Positions 1 through 6,505 of a stretch of 16,365 nucleotides of DNA are shown here, one piece after another. Position 1 is the stretch's first letter; the number at the start of each line of letters is the position of its first letter. A program made the translations under genes and the position numbers. A model generated the notes under the pieces. That model was not told the origin of the DNA. It worked only from the letters and a program-made list of their open reading frames with translations, and did not search any database. The DNA lies in contig CAJYIL010000179.1 in NCBI GenBank assembly GCA_913774795.1, forward strand, positions 1-16,365, in the 5' to 3' direction. Origin of the DNA: Pseudobdellovibrionaceae bacterium. GTDB taxonomy: Bacteria > Bdellovibrionota > Bdellovibrionia > Bdellovibrionales > JAMPXM01.

Positions 1-796
1 GTTTCAAAACCAATGCGTCGAGGTCAGACGAAACGCAGTTCTTCACGGTCACTTCTCCGCCCGTGATCGCGCCCGCGAGAACGAGCGTCCCCGCCTCGAT
101 ACGATCAGCGATGACCGTGTGCTCAGACGGTTTCAAACGGTCGACACCCGTAATACGAATGATCGAGGAGCCTGCACCTTCGATCTTGGCACCCATCGAA
201 ATCAGGTAGTTCGCGAGATCGACGATCTCGGGTTCTTTGGCCGCGTTTTCGATAACCGTTACGCCGTCAGCGAGAGTCGCGGCCATCATGATGTTCTCTG
301 TTCCGCCAACAGTGGCGAACTCAAATAAGATGTTTGCGCCCTTCAAGCGTTTCGCGTGCGCGTGAACGTAACCGTCTCGAAGTTCGATCTCCGCGCCCAT
401 CGCCTTCATGCCGTCGAGATGAAGATTGATTGGACGTGTTCCGATCGCGCATCCGCCCGGTAACGAAACTTGCGCTTGCCCGTACTTCGTCAACAACGGG
501 CCGAGGCAAAGAATTGAGGCGCGCATTTTACGAACGAGATCGTAATGAGCTTGAGTCGAGTTCGGAATGTCGACGTCGATTGTGAGCGTCTTGTCCTGAC
601 GAACGACTTTGCAGCCGAGTGACTCGAGAAGCTGAGATGACGACTCGATATCTTTGAGCTCGGGCACGTTGTGAAAAACGTGACGGCCTTCAGCGAGAAG
701 GGATGCGAACAAAAGTTTGAGGGCTGAGTTTTTTGCGCCCGACGCCGAAACTTCGCCGTTTAACTGCACGCCGCCGCGTACGACCATTTTATCCAT
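1..796 (-). CDS. murA: UDP-N-acetylglucosamine 1-carboxyvinyltransferase (partial, 3' end off the left edge)
   Basis: MurA transfers enolpyruvate from PEP to UDP-GlcNAc in the cytoplasm, the first committed step of peptidoglycan synthesis. I translated 265 codons from the ATG at 796. The N-terminus MDKMVVRGG and the motif SGAKNSALKL (Lys22, Asn23) match the family. VRKMRAS holds the conserved Arg (about 93), and LPGGCAIGTRPINLHL carries the PEP-reactive Cys116 (Cys115 in E. coli). ADRIEAGT matches the later UDP-GlcNAc-binding segment. The active-site Cys is present, so a normal fosfomycin target is expected. The start is supported by AAGGA 9 nt upstream; this SD overlaps the TAA of prmC, with only 12 nt between the genes, so the two are probably co-transcribed and translationally coupled. 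The C-terminal third lies outside the window. Confidence 0.95.
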   Translation of the reverse strand, partial: MDKMVVRGGVQLNGEVSASGAKNSALKLLFASLLAEGRHVFHNVPELKDIESSSQLLESLGCKVVRQDKTLTIDVDIPNSTQAHYDLVRKMRASILCLGPLLTKYGQAQVSLPGGCAIGTRPINLHLDGMKAMGAEIELRDGYVHAHAKRLKGANILFEFATVGGTENIMMAATLADGVTVIENAAKEPEIVDLANYLISMGAKIEGAGSSIIRITGVDRLKPSEHTVIADRIEAGTLVLAGAITGGEVTVKNCVSSDLDALVLK

Positions 797-808
797 TTGC
801 TTTAATCC

Positions 809-1684
809 TTAATTCGTCTGGCGGAGTGTTGCGCGCACGAAGCGCTCAAGACCCGCGAGATCTTTTTCAATCTTGATATTTTCGAACGATCCGTTGTCTT
901 CGAAGATCTTCTCCGCGCGAGCACCTTGCTCGTGCCCGATTTCAAACATCACGAAAGCACCCGGTCGCCCAATACGAGCCGCCGTTGCGCACCACGATTT
1001 GATATCTGCGAAGCCGTGATCTTCAGAGAACAACGCTTGATGAGGTTCGAACTTGCGAACCGTATCTTGAACCTCAGGATCGTCTTCGGCGATGTACGGA
1101 GGATTCGCGAGAATCACATCGGCCAAACCACCGATCGTCATTTTCAAATCTGAGGCTTGAACGGTCGCTGCATCTTTCGCGAGGAAGGTTGCGCGATCGA
1201 GAACGCCAATCTCACGGGCGTTCTCTTCAGCCACCTTTAAGGCGTCTTCAGAGATATCGCACGCAAACAAGCGAACGTCGGGCAAAAGGGCCGCGACCGA
1301 TATTCCGACGCAGCCTGATCCGGTGCCGAGATCAACGACGCGCTCAACCGTCTCGCGTTTTGCCCACGTGAGGGTTTCGTCGACGAGCGACTCCGTCTCC
1401 GGCCGAGGAATCAAAACGGCCGGCGTTACTTTGAAGGAGTGTTTGTAGAAACCTTTGTGACCGATGATATAGGCCACCGGCTCACCGGTCGCGCGTCGGC
1501 GAACATACTCGCGGCACGCCGTCACTTCAGCTTCAGTGAGCGGCTGATCGTGATTGAGATAGAGCTTCATGCGCTCCCAATGAAGCGCTGACGAAATCAA
1601 AAGCTCGGTCTCCAGACGAGGCGAATCGAAACCTTTGTTTCGAAAAAAGTCGGTCGTCTTTTGGAGGATCTCTTTCACTTGCAT
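809..1684 (-). CDS. prmC: Peptide chain release factor N5-glutamine methyltransferase
   Basis: PrmC (HemK) uses SAM to methylate the Gln of the GGQ motif in release factors such as RF1, encoded two genes upstream here. The 291-aa length is typical. An N-terminal helical domain (about 1-75) contains EPVAYIIG at 68-75, the family's PxAYIxG motif. IPRPETE follows at 92-98. The Rossmann SAM site is DLGTGSGCVGIS (118-129), and the catalytic NPPY is at 194-197. The start ATG at 1684 has no recognisable SD. Instead a possible extended -10 (TGC-TACTCT) ends 8 nt before it, so the mRNA may be leaderless. It sits directly upstream of murA. It is separated from its substrate gene prfA by a plus-strand gene, whereas prfA and prmC are adjacent in many bacteria. 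Confidence 0.96.
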   Translation of the reverse strand: MQVKEILQKTTDFFRNKGFDSPRLETELLISSALHWERMKLYLNHDQPLTEAEVTACREYVRRRATGEPVAYIIGHKGFYKHSFKVTPAVLIPRPETESLVDETLTWAKRETVERVVDLGTGSGCVGISVAALLPDVRLFACDISEDALKVAEENAREIGVLDRATFLAKDAATVQASDLKMTIGGLADVILANPPYIAEDDPEVQDTVRKFEPHQALFSEDHGFADIKSWCATAARIGRPGAFVMFEIGHEQGARAEKIFEDNGSFENIKIEKDLAGLERFVRATLRQTN

Positions 1685-1692
1685 AGGGGCTT

Positions 1693-1720
1693 AGAGTAGC
1701 AGATGAGCCGACGGGGGCAA
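1693..1720 (-). promoter_or_regulatory. Candidate prmC promoter placed for a leaderless transcript
   Basis: On the minus strand TTGCCC (1720-1715) is followed by a 16-nt spacer and TACTCT (1698-1693), which is preceded by TGC as in an extended -10. Only 8 nt separate the -10 from the prmC ATG, so transcription would begin at about the start codon. The hexamers match sigma70 consensus only partly. The call rests mainly on position and on the absence of an SD. Confidence 0.3.
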
Positions 1721-1813
1721 GTCATGCGTAGGCCCGAATCCGCCTCAAATTGAGATCTCTCGCCGGTCAAAGAATGACGTTCGCTTGAGCGATGCGGAGA
1801 GGGCGCCGACAAG

Positions 1814-2575
1814 TTGTCATCCTCCCTTGAAAGGACGGTCGCCATTCAATCGACACGCGGTCTCGGGTTCGTTTTTTTGCTGATAGCAACCCCGTTTCTG
1901 GGGTTCGGTGGCTACCTGCTTTCTGACTCCATCGATTTTTCCGGGCAATCGGTTGAGGTCATAAGTGCCGTCACAGAGGTTTCGACCGAGACCTGCGAGA
2001 CTCGTCGCGAGAAAAATCATCGAACCGTTTATCACCGATACACATGTTACAGACCAACGGTTGCGTATACGTTTGAAGGGCGCTCTTACTCGAAGGTTTT
2101 GAACTCAACCTCGAGTGGCCGTTATAAAATTGGCGAAACTTTTAAGCTCCAGCTTGATCCCAAAAACCCGAGCGAGGCTCGATGGCCTGCAGATCTCTGG
2201 TTACCAGTCGCATTTCTACTCGGGTTCGGCGGCGTGATCGGGGCGATTGGATGCGCTTTTGTCGTGTTCAATCCGATTCGCAGAAATTCGCTCGAGGAGC
2301 GGCTGCGACGGCGAGGTCAACGCGTTCGCGCGAAAGTCATCGAGGTTCGTGAAGATTCCCGTATTAGAATCAGTGGCCGCCACCCATTCATCGTGCGTGC
2401 CCAATTCACAGATCCTCGATCGGGTCGTTTAATTACCGCACAGGCCACATCGGTCATGATAGACCCGCGCCTCACGGGCGACATAGATGCTGAAGGTTGC
2501 GTTGAAGTTCTCTACGACCCGATCGCCTCAGATAAATGCATCATCGACTTGCTGCCGCTGAGCTTCGTGAGTTAG
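1814..2575 (+). CDS. Two-TM membrane protein with DUF3592-like domains
   Basis: This 253-aa protein has a hydrophobic segment at about 17-37, a soluble stretch of about 90 residues, a second TM at about 128-151, and a C-terminal soluble domain. The first soluble part reads like DUF3592: YRPTVAYTFEGRSYS, then GRYKIGETF and LDPKNPSEARW (about 79-124). The C-terminal part repeats the pattern (RAKVIEVRE, FIVRAQFTDPRSGRLITA, CVEVLYDPIASDK), so two copies of the fold are likely. Cys61 and Cys78 could form a disulfide. No function is established for this family. The start is TTG at 1814, the only in-frame start found before the first TM; GGAGAGG lies 11 nt upstream. It lies antisense to the flanking minus-strand run, between prfA and prmC, and its TAG overlaps the prfA TAA. 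A weak upstream promoter (TTGAGA at 1750-1755) is possible. Confidence 0.75.
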   Translation: MSSSLERTVAIQSTRGLGFVFLLIATPFLGFGGYLLSDSIDFSGQSVEVISAVTEVSTETCETRREKNHRTVYHRYTCYRPTVAYTFEGRSYSKVLNSTSSGRYKIGETFKLQLDPKNPSEARWPADLWLPVAFLLGFGGVIGAIGCAFVVFNPIRRNSLEERLRRRGQRVRAKVIEVREDSRIRISGRHPFIVRAQFTDPRSGRLITAQATSVMIDPRLTGDIDAEGCVEVLYDPIASDKCIIDLLPLSFVS

Positions 2576-3651
2576 CTCGCCGTTTGGTTCTTCAGCTGCT
2601 CAGCCTGGAAGTGGGCGATCAGGGGATCGATCAACTCTCCGAGATCGCCGGAGTTCATGACGGCGTTAATCGCGTGCGTGGTGAGGCCAATTCGGTGATC
2701 CGTGATTCGAGACTGCGGGAAGTTGTAAGTGCGAATGCGCTCGGAGCGATCGCCAGTACCGATTTGCGCCAGGCGAGCATCGGAGGCTGACTTGATCGCC
2801 TTCTCGTCTTCGATCGCTTTCAAGCGAGACATCAAGACCTTCATGCCCTTTGCTTTGTTCTTGTGCTGAGATTTCTCAGTCTGCGATGAGATGACGATGC
2901 CCGACGGAATGTGCGTAATGCGAACGGCTGAGTCTGTGGTGTTGACCGACTGACCACCCTTACCGCTTGAACGGAAAACGTCGATCCGAAGATCATTCGG
3001 GTCGATCACGACATCGACTTCTTCGGCCTCCGGAATCACCGCGACCGTGATGGTTGACGTATGAACACGGCCTTGAGTTTCGGTTGCGGGCACGCGCTGA
3101 ACGCGGTGAACGCCCGATTCGAATTTTAGTTTCGAGAAGACTTTGTCGCCGCTGACTTCCGCGATGATTTCTTTGTACCCGCCGGCGTTTCCGTCAGAAG
3201 TTGAGAGAATGTCGACTCTCCAACCCTGCTTGGCGGCGTATTTCGTGTAGGCGTCGAAGAGTTCCATCGCGAACAGCGCGGCTTCATCTCCGCCCGCGCC
3301 TGCGCGAATTTCGAGAACGATGTTCTTATCGTCATTTGGATCTTTCGGGAGGAGGAGCAACTTCAGTTCAGAGTCGAGCGACTCTAGCTCTGTCTCGAGA
3401 GGACCAATCTCTTCTTTCGCCATCTGGCGAAGATCATCGTCGTCACCGACAAGCAGCGCTTTGGCGCCCGCGAGTTCTTCACCTACGGCCTTGTAGCGAC
3501 GATATGCCGTCACGATTGGCGAGAGGTCGGCATGTTCTTTCATCAACGCGCGGTACTGCCCTTGATCGCCGGTGACGGTGGGATCTTGGAGTTTCATGCC
3601 GACCTGCTCGAAGCGGGATTCGACGTCGTTGAGTTTGTTGAACATGCTCAT
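2572..3651 (-). CDS. prfA: Peptide chain release factor 1
   Basis: RF1 recognises UAA and UAG on the ribosome and triggers peptide release. The 359-aa length is standard. The N-terminal domain covers about 1-105. The codon-recognition motif PAT is at 188-190 (RVQRVPATETQGRVHTS), which identifies RF1 rather than RF2 (SPF in RF2). The peptidyl-transferase-centre motif GGQ is at 232-234 within RSSGKGGQSVN; its Gln is the PrmC substrate. The first ATG (3651) is chosen over the second, two codons on, because AAGGA lies 10 nt before it. That SD lies inside a perfect 12-bp inverted repeat. rpmE lies upstream, separated by a strong intrinsic terminator, so prfA probably has its own promoter or depends on read-through. 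Its TAA overlaps the TAG of the convergent gene. Confidence 0.97.
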   Translation of the reverse strand: MSMFNKLNDVESRFEQVGMKLQDPTVTGDQGQYRALMKEHADLSPIVTAYRRYKAVGEELAGAKALLVGDDDDLRQMAKEEIGPLETELESLDSELKLLLLPKDPNDDKNIVLEIRAGAGGDEAALFAMELFDAYTKYAAKQGWRVDILSTSDGNAGGYKEIIAEVSGDKVFSKLKFESGVHRVQRVPATETQGRVHTSTITVAVIPEAEEVDVVIDPNDLRIDVFRSSGKGGQSVNTTDSAVRITHIPSGIVISSQTEKSQHKNKAKGMKVLMSRLKAIEDEKAIKSASDARLAQIGTGDRSERIRTYNFPQSRITDHRIGLTTHAINAVMNSGDLGELIDPLIAHFQAEQLKNQTAS

Positions 3652-3655
3652 GGAC

Positions 3656-3718
3656 GGTAGGTCCTTATTTTTCGGATTTCCGGAAAGTAAGGGCCTTTCC
3701 TAAAAGTAAGGACCTACC
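3656..3718 (-). promoter_or_regulatory. Inverted repeat that would mask the prfA ribosome binding site
   Basis: Perfect 12-bp arms GGTAGGTCCTTA (3656-3667) and TAAGGACCTACC (3707-3718) enclose 39 nt. In the prfA mRNA the downstream arm contains the SD AAGGA and the upstream arm contains the complementary UCCUU. Inside the loop, 3684-3696 repeats 3703-3715 with one mismatch (AAAGTAAGGRCCT), offering a second, closer arm for the SD. A 10-bp palindrome TTTCCGGAAA lies at 3677-3686. The sequence is directly visible; a regulatory role is inference, and it could instead be a dispersed REP-like element. Confidence 0.5.
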
Positions 3719-3737
3719 CTCTCGGTGTGGGGAAATA

Positions 3738-3768
3738 AAAAACCCACTCCGGGTGGAAGTGGGTTTTT
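3738..3768 (-). terminator. Rho-independent terminator after rpmE
   Basis: The 11-bp perfect stem AAAAACCCACT (3738-3748) / AGTGGGTTTTT (3758-3768) has a 9-nt loop. On the minus strand it ends in a run of T, 24 nt past the rpmE stop. Confidence 0.85.
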
Positions 3769-3791
3769 CAGAAATCTCGAGATGAAAGAGA

Positions 3792-4013
3792 CTACTTCTT
3801 CGCCGCGCCTGCAGTCGGGCCGTATTTCTTACGGAAACGATCGATACGACCTTCTGTATCCATCATTTTTTGTTTACCAGTGAAGTAAGGGTGGCAAGCC
3901 GAGCAGATGTCGACGCGGACTTCTTCTTGAGTTGAACCAGTTTTGAATGTGTTGCCGCAAACGCAAGTGACTGTTGAGTCGTAGTTGTACGTTGGGTGGA
4001 TGCCTGTTTTCAT
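3792..4013 (-). CDS. rpmE: 50S ribosomal protein L31, zinc-binding (C+) type
   Basis: L31 is a small protein of the large ribosomal subunit at the intersubunit bridge. The 73-aa product has the family opening MKTGIHPTYN and the signature CSACHPYFTGKQK. Cys17, Cys19, Cys37 and Cys40 form the zinc-ribbon ligand set, so this is the zinc-containing form rather than the Cys-less paralogue made under zinc limitation. The C-terminus after FRKKYG is a short Ala/Gly/Lys tail. GAGG lies 5 nt before the ATG. The gene has a terminator downstream and a candidate promoter upstream, so it may be monocistronic. It lies between rho and prfA. Confidence 0.97.
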   Translation of the reverse strand: MKTGIHPTYNYDSTVTCVCGNTFKTGSTQEEVRVDICSACHPYFTGKQKMMDTEGRIDRFRKKYGPTAGAAKK

Positions 4014-4046
4014 ATCGACCTCGAAATTGTGACTGAAGAGTTGGCA

Positions 4047-4076
4047 AAACTAGCACGCGATCAGCGCCAGTGTCGA
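4047..4076 (-). promoter_or_regulatory. Candidate rpmE promoter
   Basis: On the minus strand TCGACA (4076-4071, 5 of 6 to the -35 consensus) is followed by an 18-nt spacer and TAGTTT (4052-4047), preceded by TGC as in an extended -10. The predicted start is near 4040, giving a leader of about 27 nt that includes the rpmE SD. The -35 lies between the arms of an 8-bp inverted repeat, CGATCAGC (4058-4065) / GCTGATCG (4103-4110). The -10 match is modest. Confidence 0.35.
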
Positions 4077-4152
4077 GCCTGATTTTTGAGCGAGGCGAGA
4101 TTGCTGATCGAGAATTCTTGAGCGATTACGGGGGTTCGAGCTGCGCCAGATT

Positions 4153-4172
4153 TCTTACAAGAATCTTACAAG
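4153..4172. repeat. Tandem 9-mer, 11-bp period
   Basis: TCTTACAAG occurs at 4153-4161 and again at 4164-4172, one helical turn apart, in the gap between the rho terminator and the rpmE promoter. Spacing of one turn is typical of paired protein-binding sites. No binding protein can be named from the sequence. Confidence 0.5.
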
Positions 4173-4192
4173 GCTCTAAGAGATCCCCAGAG

Positions 4193-4201
4193 TTATCCAC
4201 A
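4193..4201 (+). promoter_or_regulatory. Perfect consensus DnaA box
   Basis: TTATCCACA is the high-affinity DnaA-binding 9-mer. It is intergenic, 21 nt beyond the tandem 9-mer and 24 nt before the rho terminator. Only one exact copy was found in the window, so this is not an origin. It could be a titration or regulatory site, or chance. Confidence 0.45.
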
Positions 4202-4224
4202 TGTAGGTTTCAACACATATCGCC

Positions 4225-4261
4225 AAAAACGAAGGGCGCCGGCCAAAGCCCTGCGCCCTCA
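4225..4261 (-). terminator. Rho-independent terminator after rho
   Basis: On the minus strand a GC-rich hairpin pairs GAGGGCGC with GCGCCCTT. An inner GGC/GCC pairing is possible, and TTCGTTTTT follows. It lies about 30 nt past the rho stop codon. Confidence 0.7.
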
Positions 4262-4291
4262 GTTTTCGAATTCTCTAATCAGTCAGGAGAC

Positions 4292-6229
4292 TTAGCTCCC
4301 GCCCATCTTCGATAAGAATTCGGTGTTGGTCTTTGCGGTGCCCAGTTTGTCGATCAAAAACTCCATGGAATCCACAACGTTCATTGGAGCCAGGACCTTC
4401 CGGAGGATCCACAGACGGTTCAAATCGTTCTTCTCGATCAGGAGGTCTTCCTTACGTGTGCCCGACTTGTTGATGTCCATGCATGGGAAGATGCGCTTTT
4501 CCATGAGCTTGCGATCTAAGTGGATCTCGGAGTTACCCGTCCCTTTGAATTCTTCGAAGATGACTTCGTCCATTCGTGAGCCGGTATCGATCAAGGCTGT
4601 CGCGATGATCGTGAGTGAACCACCTTCTTCGATGTTACGAGCCGCACCGAAGAAGCGCTTTGGTTTATGAAGCGCGTTCGAGTCGACACCACCCGAGAGG
4701 ATCTTGCCTGATGGCGGCACAACCGTGTTGTACGCACGAGCGAGACGCGTGATTGAGTCGAGCAAGATGACGACGTCGTGCTTGTGCTCAACGAGCCGCT
4801 TCGCTTTTTCGATGACCATTTCCGCGACTTGTACGTGACGAGTCGGTGGTTCATCGAACGTCGACGAAATGACTTCGCCTTTGACGTTGCGGAGCATATC
4901 GGTGACTTCCTCGGGACGTTCATCGATCAGCAGAACGATGAGTTTTACCTCTGGGTGATTCGCCGTGATCGCATTTGCAATGTGCTGCATGAGAACGGTT
5001 TTACCCGTGCGCGGAGGAGCGACGATCAGAGCACGCTGACCTTTTCCGAGTGGCGCCATGAGATCCACGACGCGAGTCGTGTAATCGTTTGGCGTGTGCT
5101 CGAGCTTTAGACGCTCTTCTGGGTAGAGCGGCGTGAGGTTGTCGAAGAGGATTTTCTCGCGCGCCTTTTCTGTAGCCTCATGATTGAGCGTTTCAACTTT
5201 AAGGAGTGCGAAGTAGCGTTCGCCTTCTTTTGGAGGGCGGACTGTTCCGCTGACGGTATCGCCCGTGCGAAGACCGAAGCGGCGAATTTGCGAAGGAGAG
5301 ACATAGATATCATCAGGACCTGGGAGATAGTTGTAGTCAGGCGAACGGAGGAATCCGTAGCCATCCGGGAGAATTTCGAGAACGCCGTTACCGAAGATGT
5401 CTCCGAGGCGTGCTGCACGTTTCAAAATTTCGAAGACGAGATCCTGACGGCGAAGGCCGGCAGCGTTTTCGATTTTGAGTTTCGTTGCGAGGGCCGTGAG
5501 GCCTTCGATCTGTTTTGATTTTAAGTTTTTCGAGCTGAGTTCGGCGCGTTCGGCCTCCGTCAACTCGATCTGTGCCAATTCCTCGTCGGTGATTGGCTGG
5601 ATCGGCTCTGACATGCCGTCATCCATCATGCCTTCTTGACGATCGCGATGGCCGCCGTAGTTGCCGCGGTTATCATTGTTGCTGCCGCCGAAGCGGTTGT
5701 TGTTACGACCTTGGAAGCCACGATTACCGCGGTTATCGCGATCACCACCGCCGCCGCCGCCACCGCCATTGCCACGGTTATCACGGCCACCGCCGCGATT
5801 GTTGCGATCATTGCGATCGTGTCGACCGCCGCCTTGTTGGTTGTTGCGGTGTTGCCCGCCGCCGCCACCTTGGTGTTGCGGGCGCGACTGCATACGGTCG
5901 CCTTGGTTTGGTTGCTGCTGTTGAGGGCGCTCTCCGCCGCCGCCTTCTACGGCCGGCGACTCGCCGCCGCCACCTTCAGAGGGTGCAGACGCTTGAGGCG
6001 CTGGAGCTGCTTGCGCTTGCGCTTCGGCGGAATTGCCGCGTTCGGGGCGCGACGGACGCGATGGTTTTTCGCTTGGGGCTGCGGCTTCGCTCGCTTCTGC
6101 GCGAGGTGCGCGTTCTGCGCGAGGAGCTGCAGATTCAGTTGTTTCGGGTGCTGCAGCCTCGGCCTTTTCGGCTTTCGGTTTGCGAGAACGTGTCGGCTTG
6201 GTCGCGGTTGGCTCGTTTGAGTCAGACAC
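4292..6229 (-). CDS. rho: Transcription termination factor Rho with long disordered Gly/Arg/Asn/Gln-rich N-terminus
   Basis: Rho is the hexameric RNA-dependent ATPase that terminates transcription. At 645 aa it is far longer than E. coli Rho (419 aa). The extra part is N-terminal: about 1-85 rich in Ala/Glu/Pro/Arg, then about 86-200 a Gly/Arg/Asn/Gln/Asp region with GGGG runs, RGG-like and NNR motifs, and an 8-Gly run at 155-162. The canonical enzyme follows: Rho_N helical domain (about 236-275), cold-shock RNA-binding domain with GYGFLR (290-295) and DIYVSPSQIRRFGLRTGD, Walker A APPRTGKT (404-411), Walker B VVILLDS (486-492), Q-loop SGGVDSNAL (512-520) and R-loop GTGNSEIHLDRK (563-574). All catalytic elements look intact. 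The start is GTG at 6229 with AGGAG 9 nt upstream. The gene probably has its own promoter and its own terminator. Confidence 0.97.
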   Translation of the reverse strand: MSDSNEPTATKPTRSRKPKAEKAEAAAPETTESAAPRAERAPRAEASEAAAPSEKPSRPSRPERGNSAEAQAQAAPAPQASAPSEGGGGESPAVEGGGGERPQQQQPNQGDRMQSRPQHQGGGGGQHRNNQQGGGRHDRNDRNNRGGGRDNRGNGGGGGGGGDRDNRGNRGFQGRNNNRFGGSNNDNRGNYGGHRDRQEGMMDDGMSEPIQPITDEELAQIELTEAERAELSSKNLKSKQIEGLTALATKLKIENAAGLRRQDLVFEILKRAARLGDIFGNGVLEILPDGYGFLRSPDYNYLPGPDDIYVSPSQIRRFGLRTGDTVSGTVRPPKEGERYFALLKVETLNHEATEKAREKILFDNLTPLYPEERLKLEHTPNDYTTRVVDLMAPLGKGQRALIVAPPRTGKTVLMQHIANAITANHPEVKLIVLLIDERPEEVTDMLRNVKGEVISSTFDEPPTRHVQVAEMVIEKAKRLVEHKHDVVILLDSITRLARAYNTVVPPSGKILSGGVDSNALHKPKRFFGAARNIEEGGSLTIIATALIDTGSRMDEVIFEEFKGTGNSEIHLDRKLMEKRIFPCMDINKSGTRKEDLLIEKNDLNRLWILRKVLAPMNVVDSMEFLIDKLGTAKTNTEFLSKMGGS

Positions 6230-6242
6230 TCAGCGTAGCTCC

Positions 6243-6303
6243 TGTATGTGAATGGAATTCGAGTTTTAAGTGTTTGATGGAGTTTAAAGTTGGAGTTGAA
6301 AAA
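6243..6303 (-). promoter_or_regulatory. C-rich, G-poor rho leader tract (possible rut site)
   Basis: On the minus strand this 61-nt stretch ends at the first base of the rho SD. By my count it has about 18 C and one G, with YC dinucleotides spaced regularly and little capacity to fold. Such C>G single-stranded tracts are the known signature of Rho utilisation sites, and E. coli rho is known to be autoregulated by Rho-dependent termination in its leader. Function here is inferred. Confidence 0.5.
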
Positions 6304-6317
6304 GTCCCGTCAGTACT

Positions 6318-6335
6318 TTTGGCCAGCTGGCCAAA
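6318..6335. repeat. 18-bp perfect palindrome in the rho leader
   Basis: TTTGGCCAGCTGGCCAAA is perfectly self-complementary. It lies 88 nt upstream of the rho GTG and just before the C-rich tract. It could be an operator or a 7-bp hairpin with an AGCT loop in the rho leader RNA. A TTTTT run begins about 15 nt later, too distant for a clean intrinsic terminator. Confidence 0.6.
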
Positions 6336-6380
6336 GCGAGACGCGCCGAGAAATATCTAAGATCGGCAAGAGATGTCTCT

Positions 6381-6409
6381 ACTGTCGGAGAGGCCTCGAT
6401 CTTTGTCAA
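6381..6409 (-). promoter_or_regulatory. Candidate rho promoter
   Basis: A perfect TTGACA -35 lies at 6409-6404 on the minus strand. The hexamer 17 nt downstream (GACAGT, 6386-6381) is a poor -10, so the call rests on the -35 and its position. It would give a rho leader of about 145 nt containing the palindrome and the C-rich tract. Confidence 0.25.
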
Positions 6410-6486
6410 CGCACAAATCGACGGAGGGCGCAAAGACCTAAGGCTTGTCGAGAAGTTCGCCAGCAAACCGCAATCTCGAACTCGGT

Positions 6487-6505
6487 TTGTCTCAGACTGA
6501 GACAA
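6487..6505. promoter_or_regulatory. 19-bp operator-like palindrome upstream of the PilZ gene
   Basis: TTGTCTCAG-A-CTGAGACAA has perfect 9-bp arms around one central base. The core GTCTCAGAC (6489-6497) recurs at 6555-6563, 66 bp on, close to six helical turns. Both lie between the rho and PilZ genes, nearer PilZ. This is typical of a dimeric repressor or activator site. The protein is unknown. Confidence 0.5.

Noticed and set aside
4070..4315. Possible small plus-strand gene in the rho-rpmE gap
   Set aside because: It runs through the rho terminator and the rho 3' end, has no SD and no recognisable protein features. The gap is better explained by promoter, terminator and repeat elements.
5738..5790. 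CCG/CCA triplet run looking like a microsatellite or a CRISPR-like repeat
   Set aside because: It encodes the poly-Gly tract of Rho in frame. The units are 3-nt codons with no spacer structure.
5593..6360. Long open frames on the plus strand antisense to the rho N-terminus, rich in Arg, Cys, His, Ala and Val
   Set aside because: They are the reverse complement of the GGN/CGN/AAY-rich rho codons. Their composition is low-complexity, there is no SD, and the rho frame has clear conserved domains in continuity.
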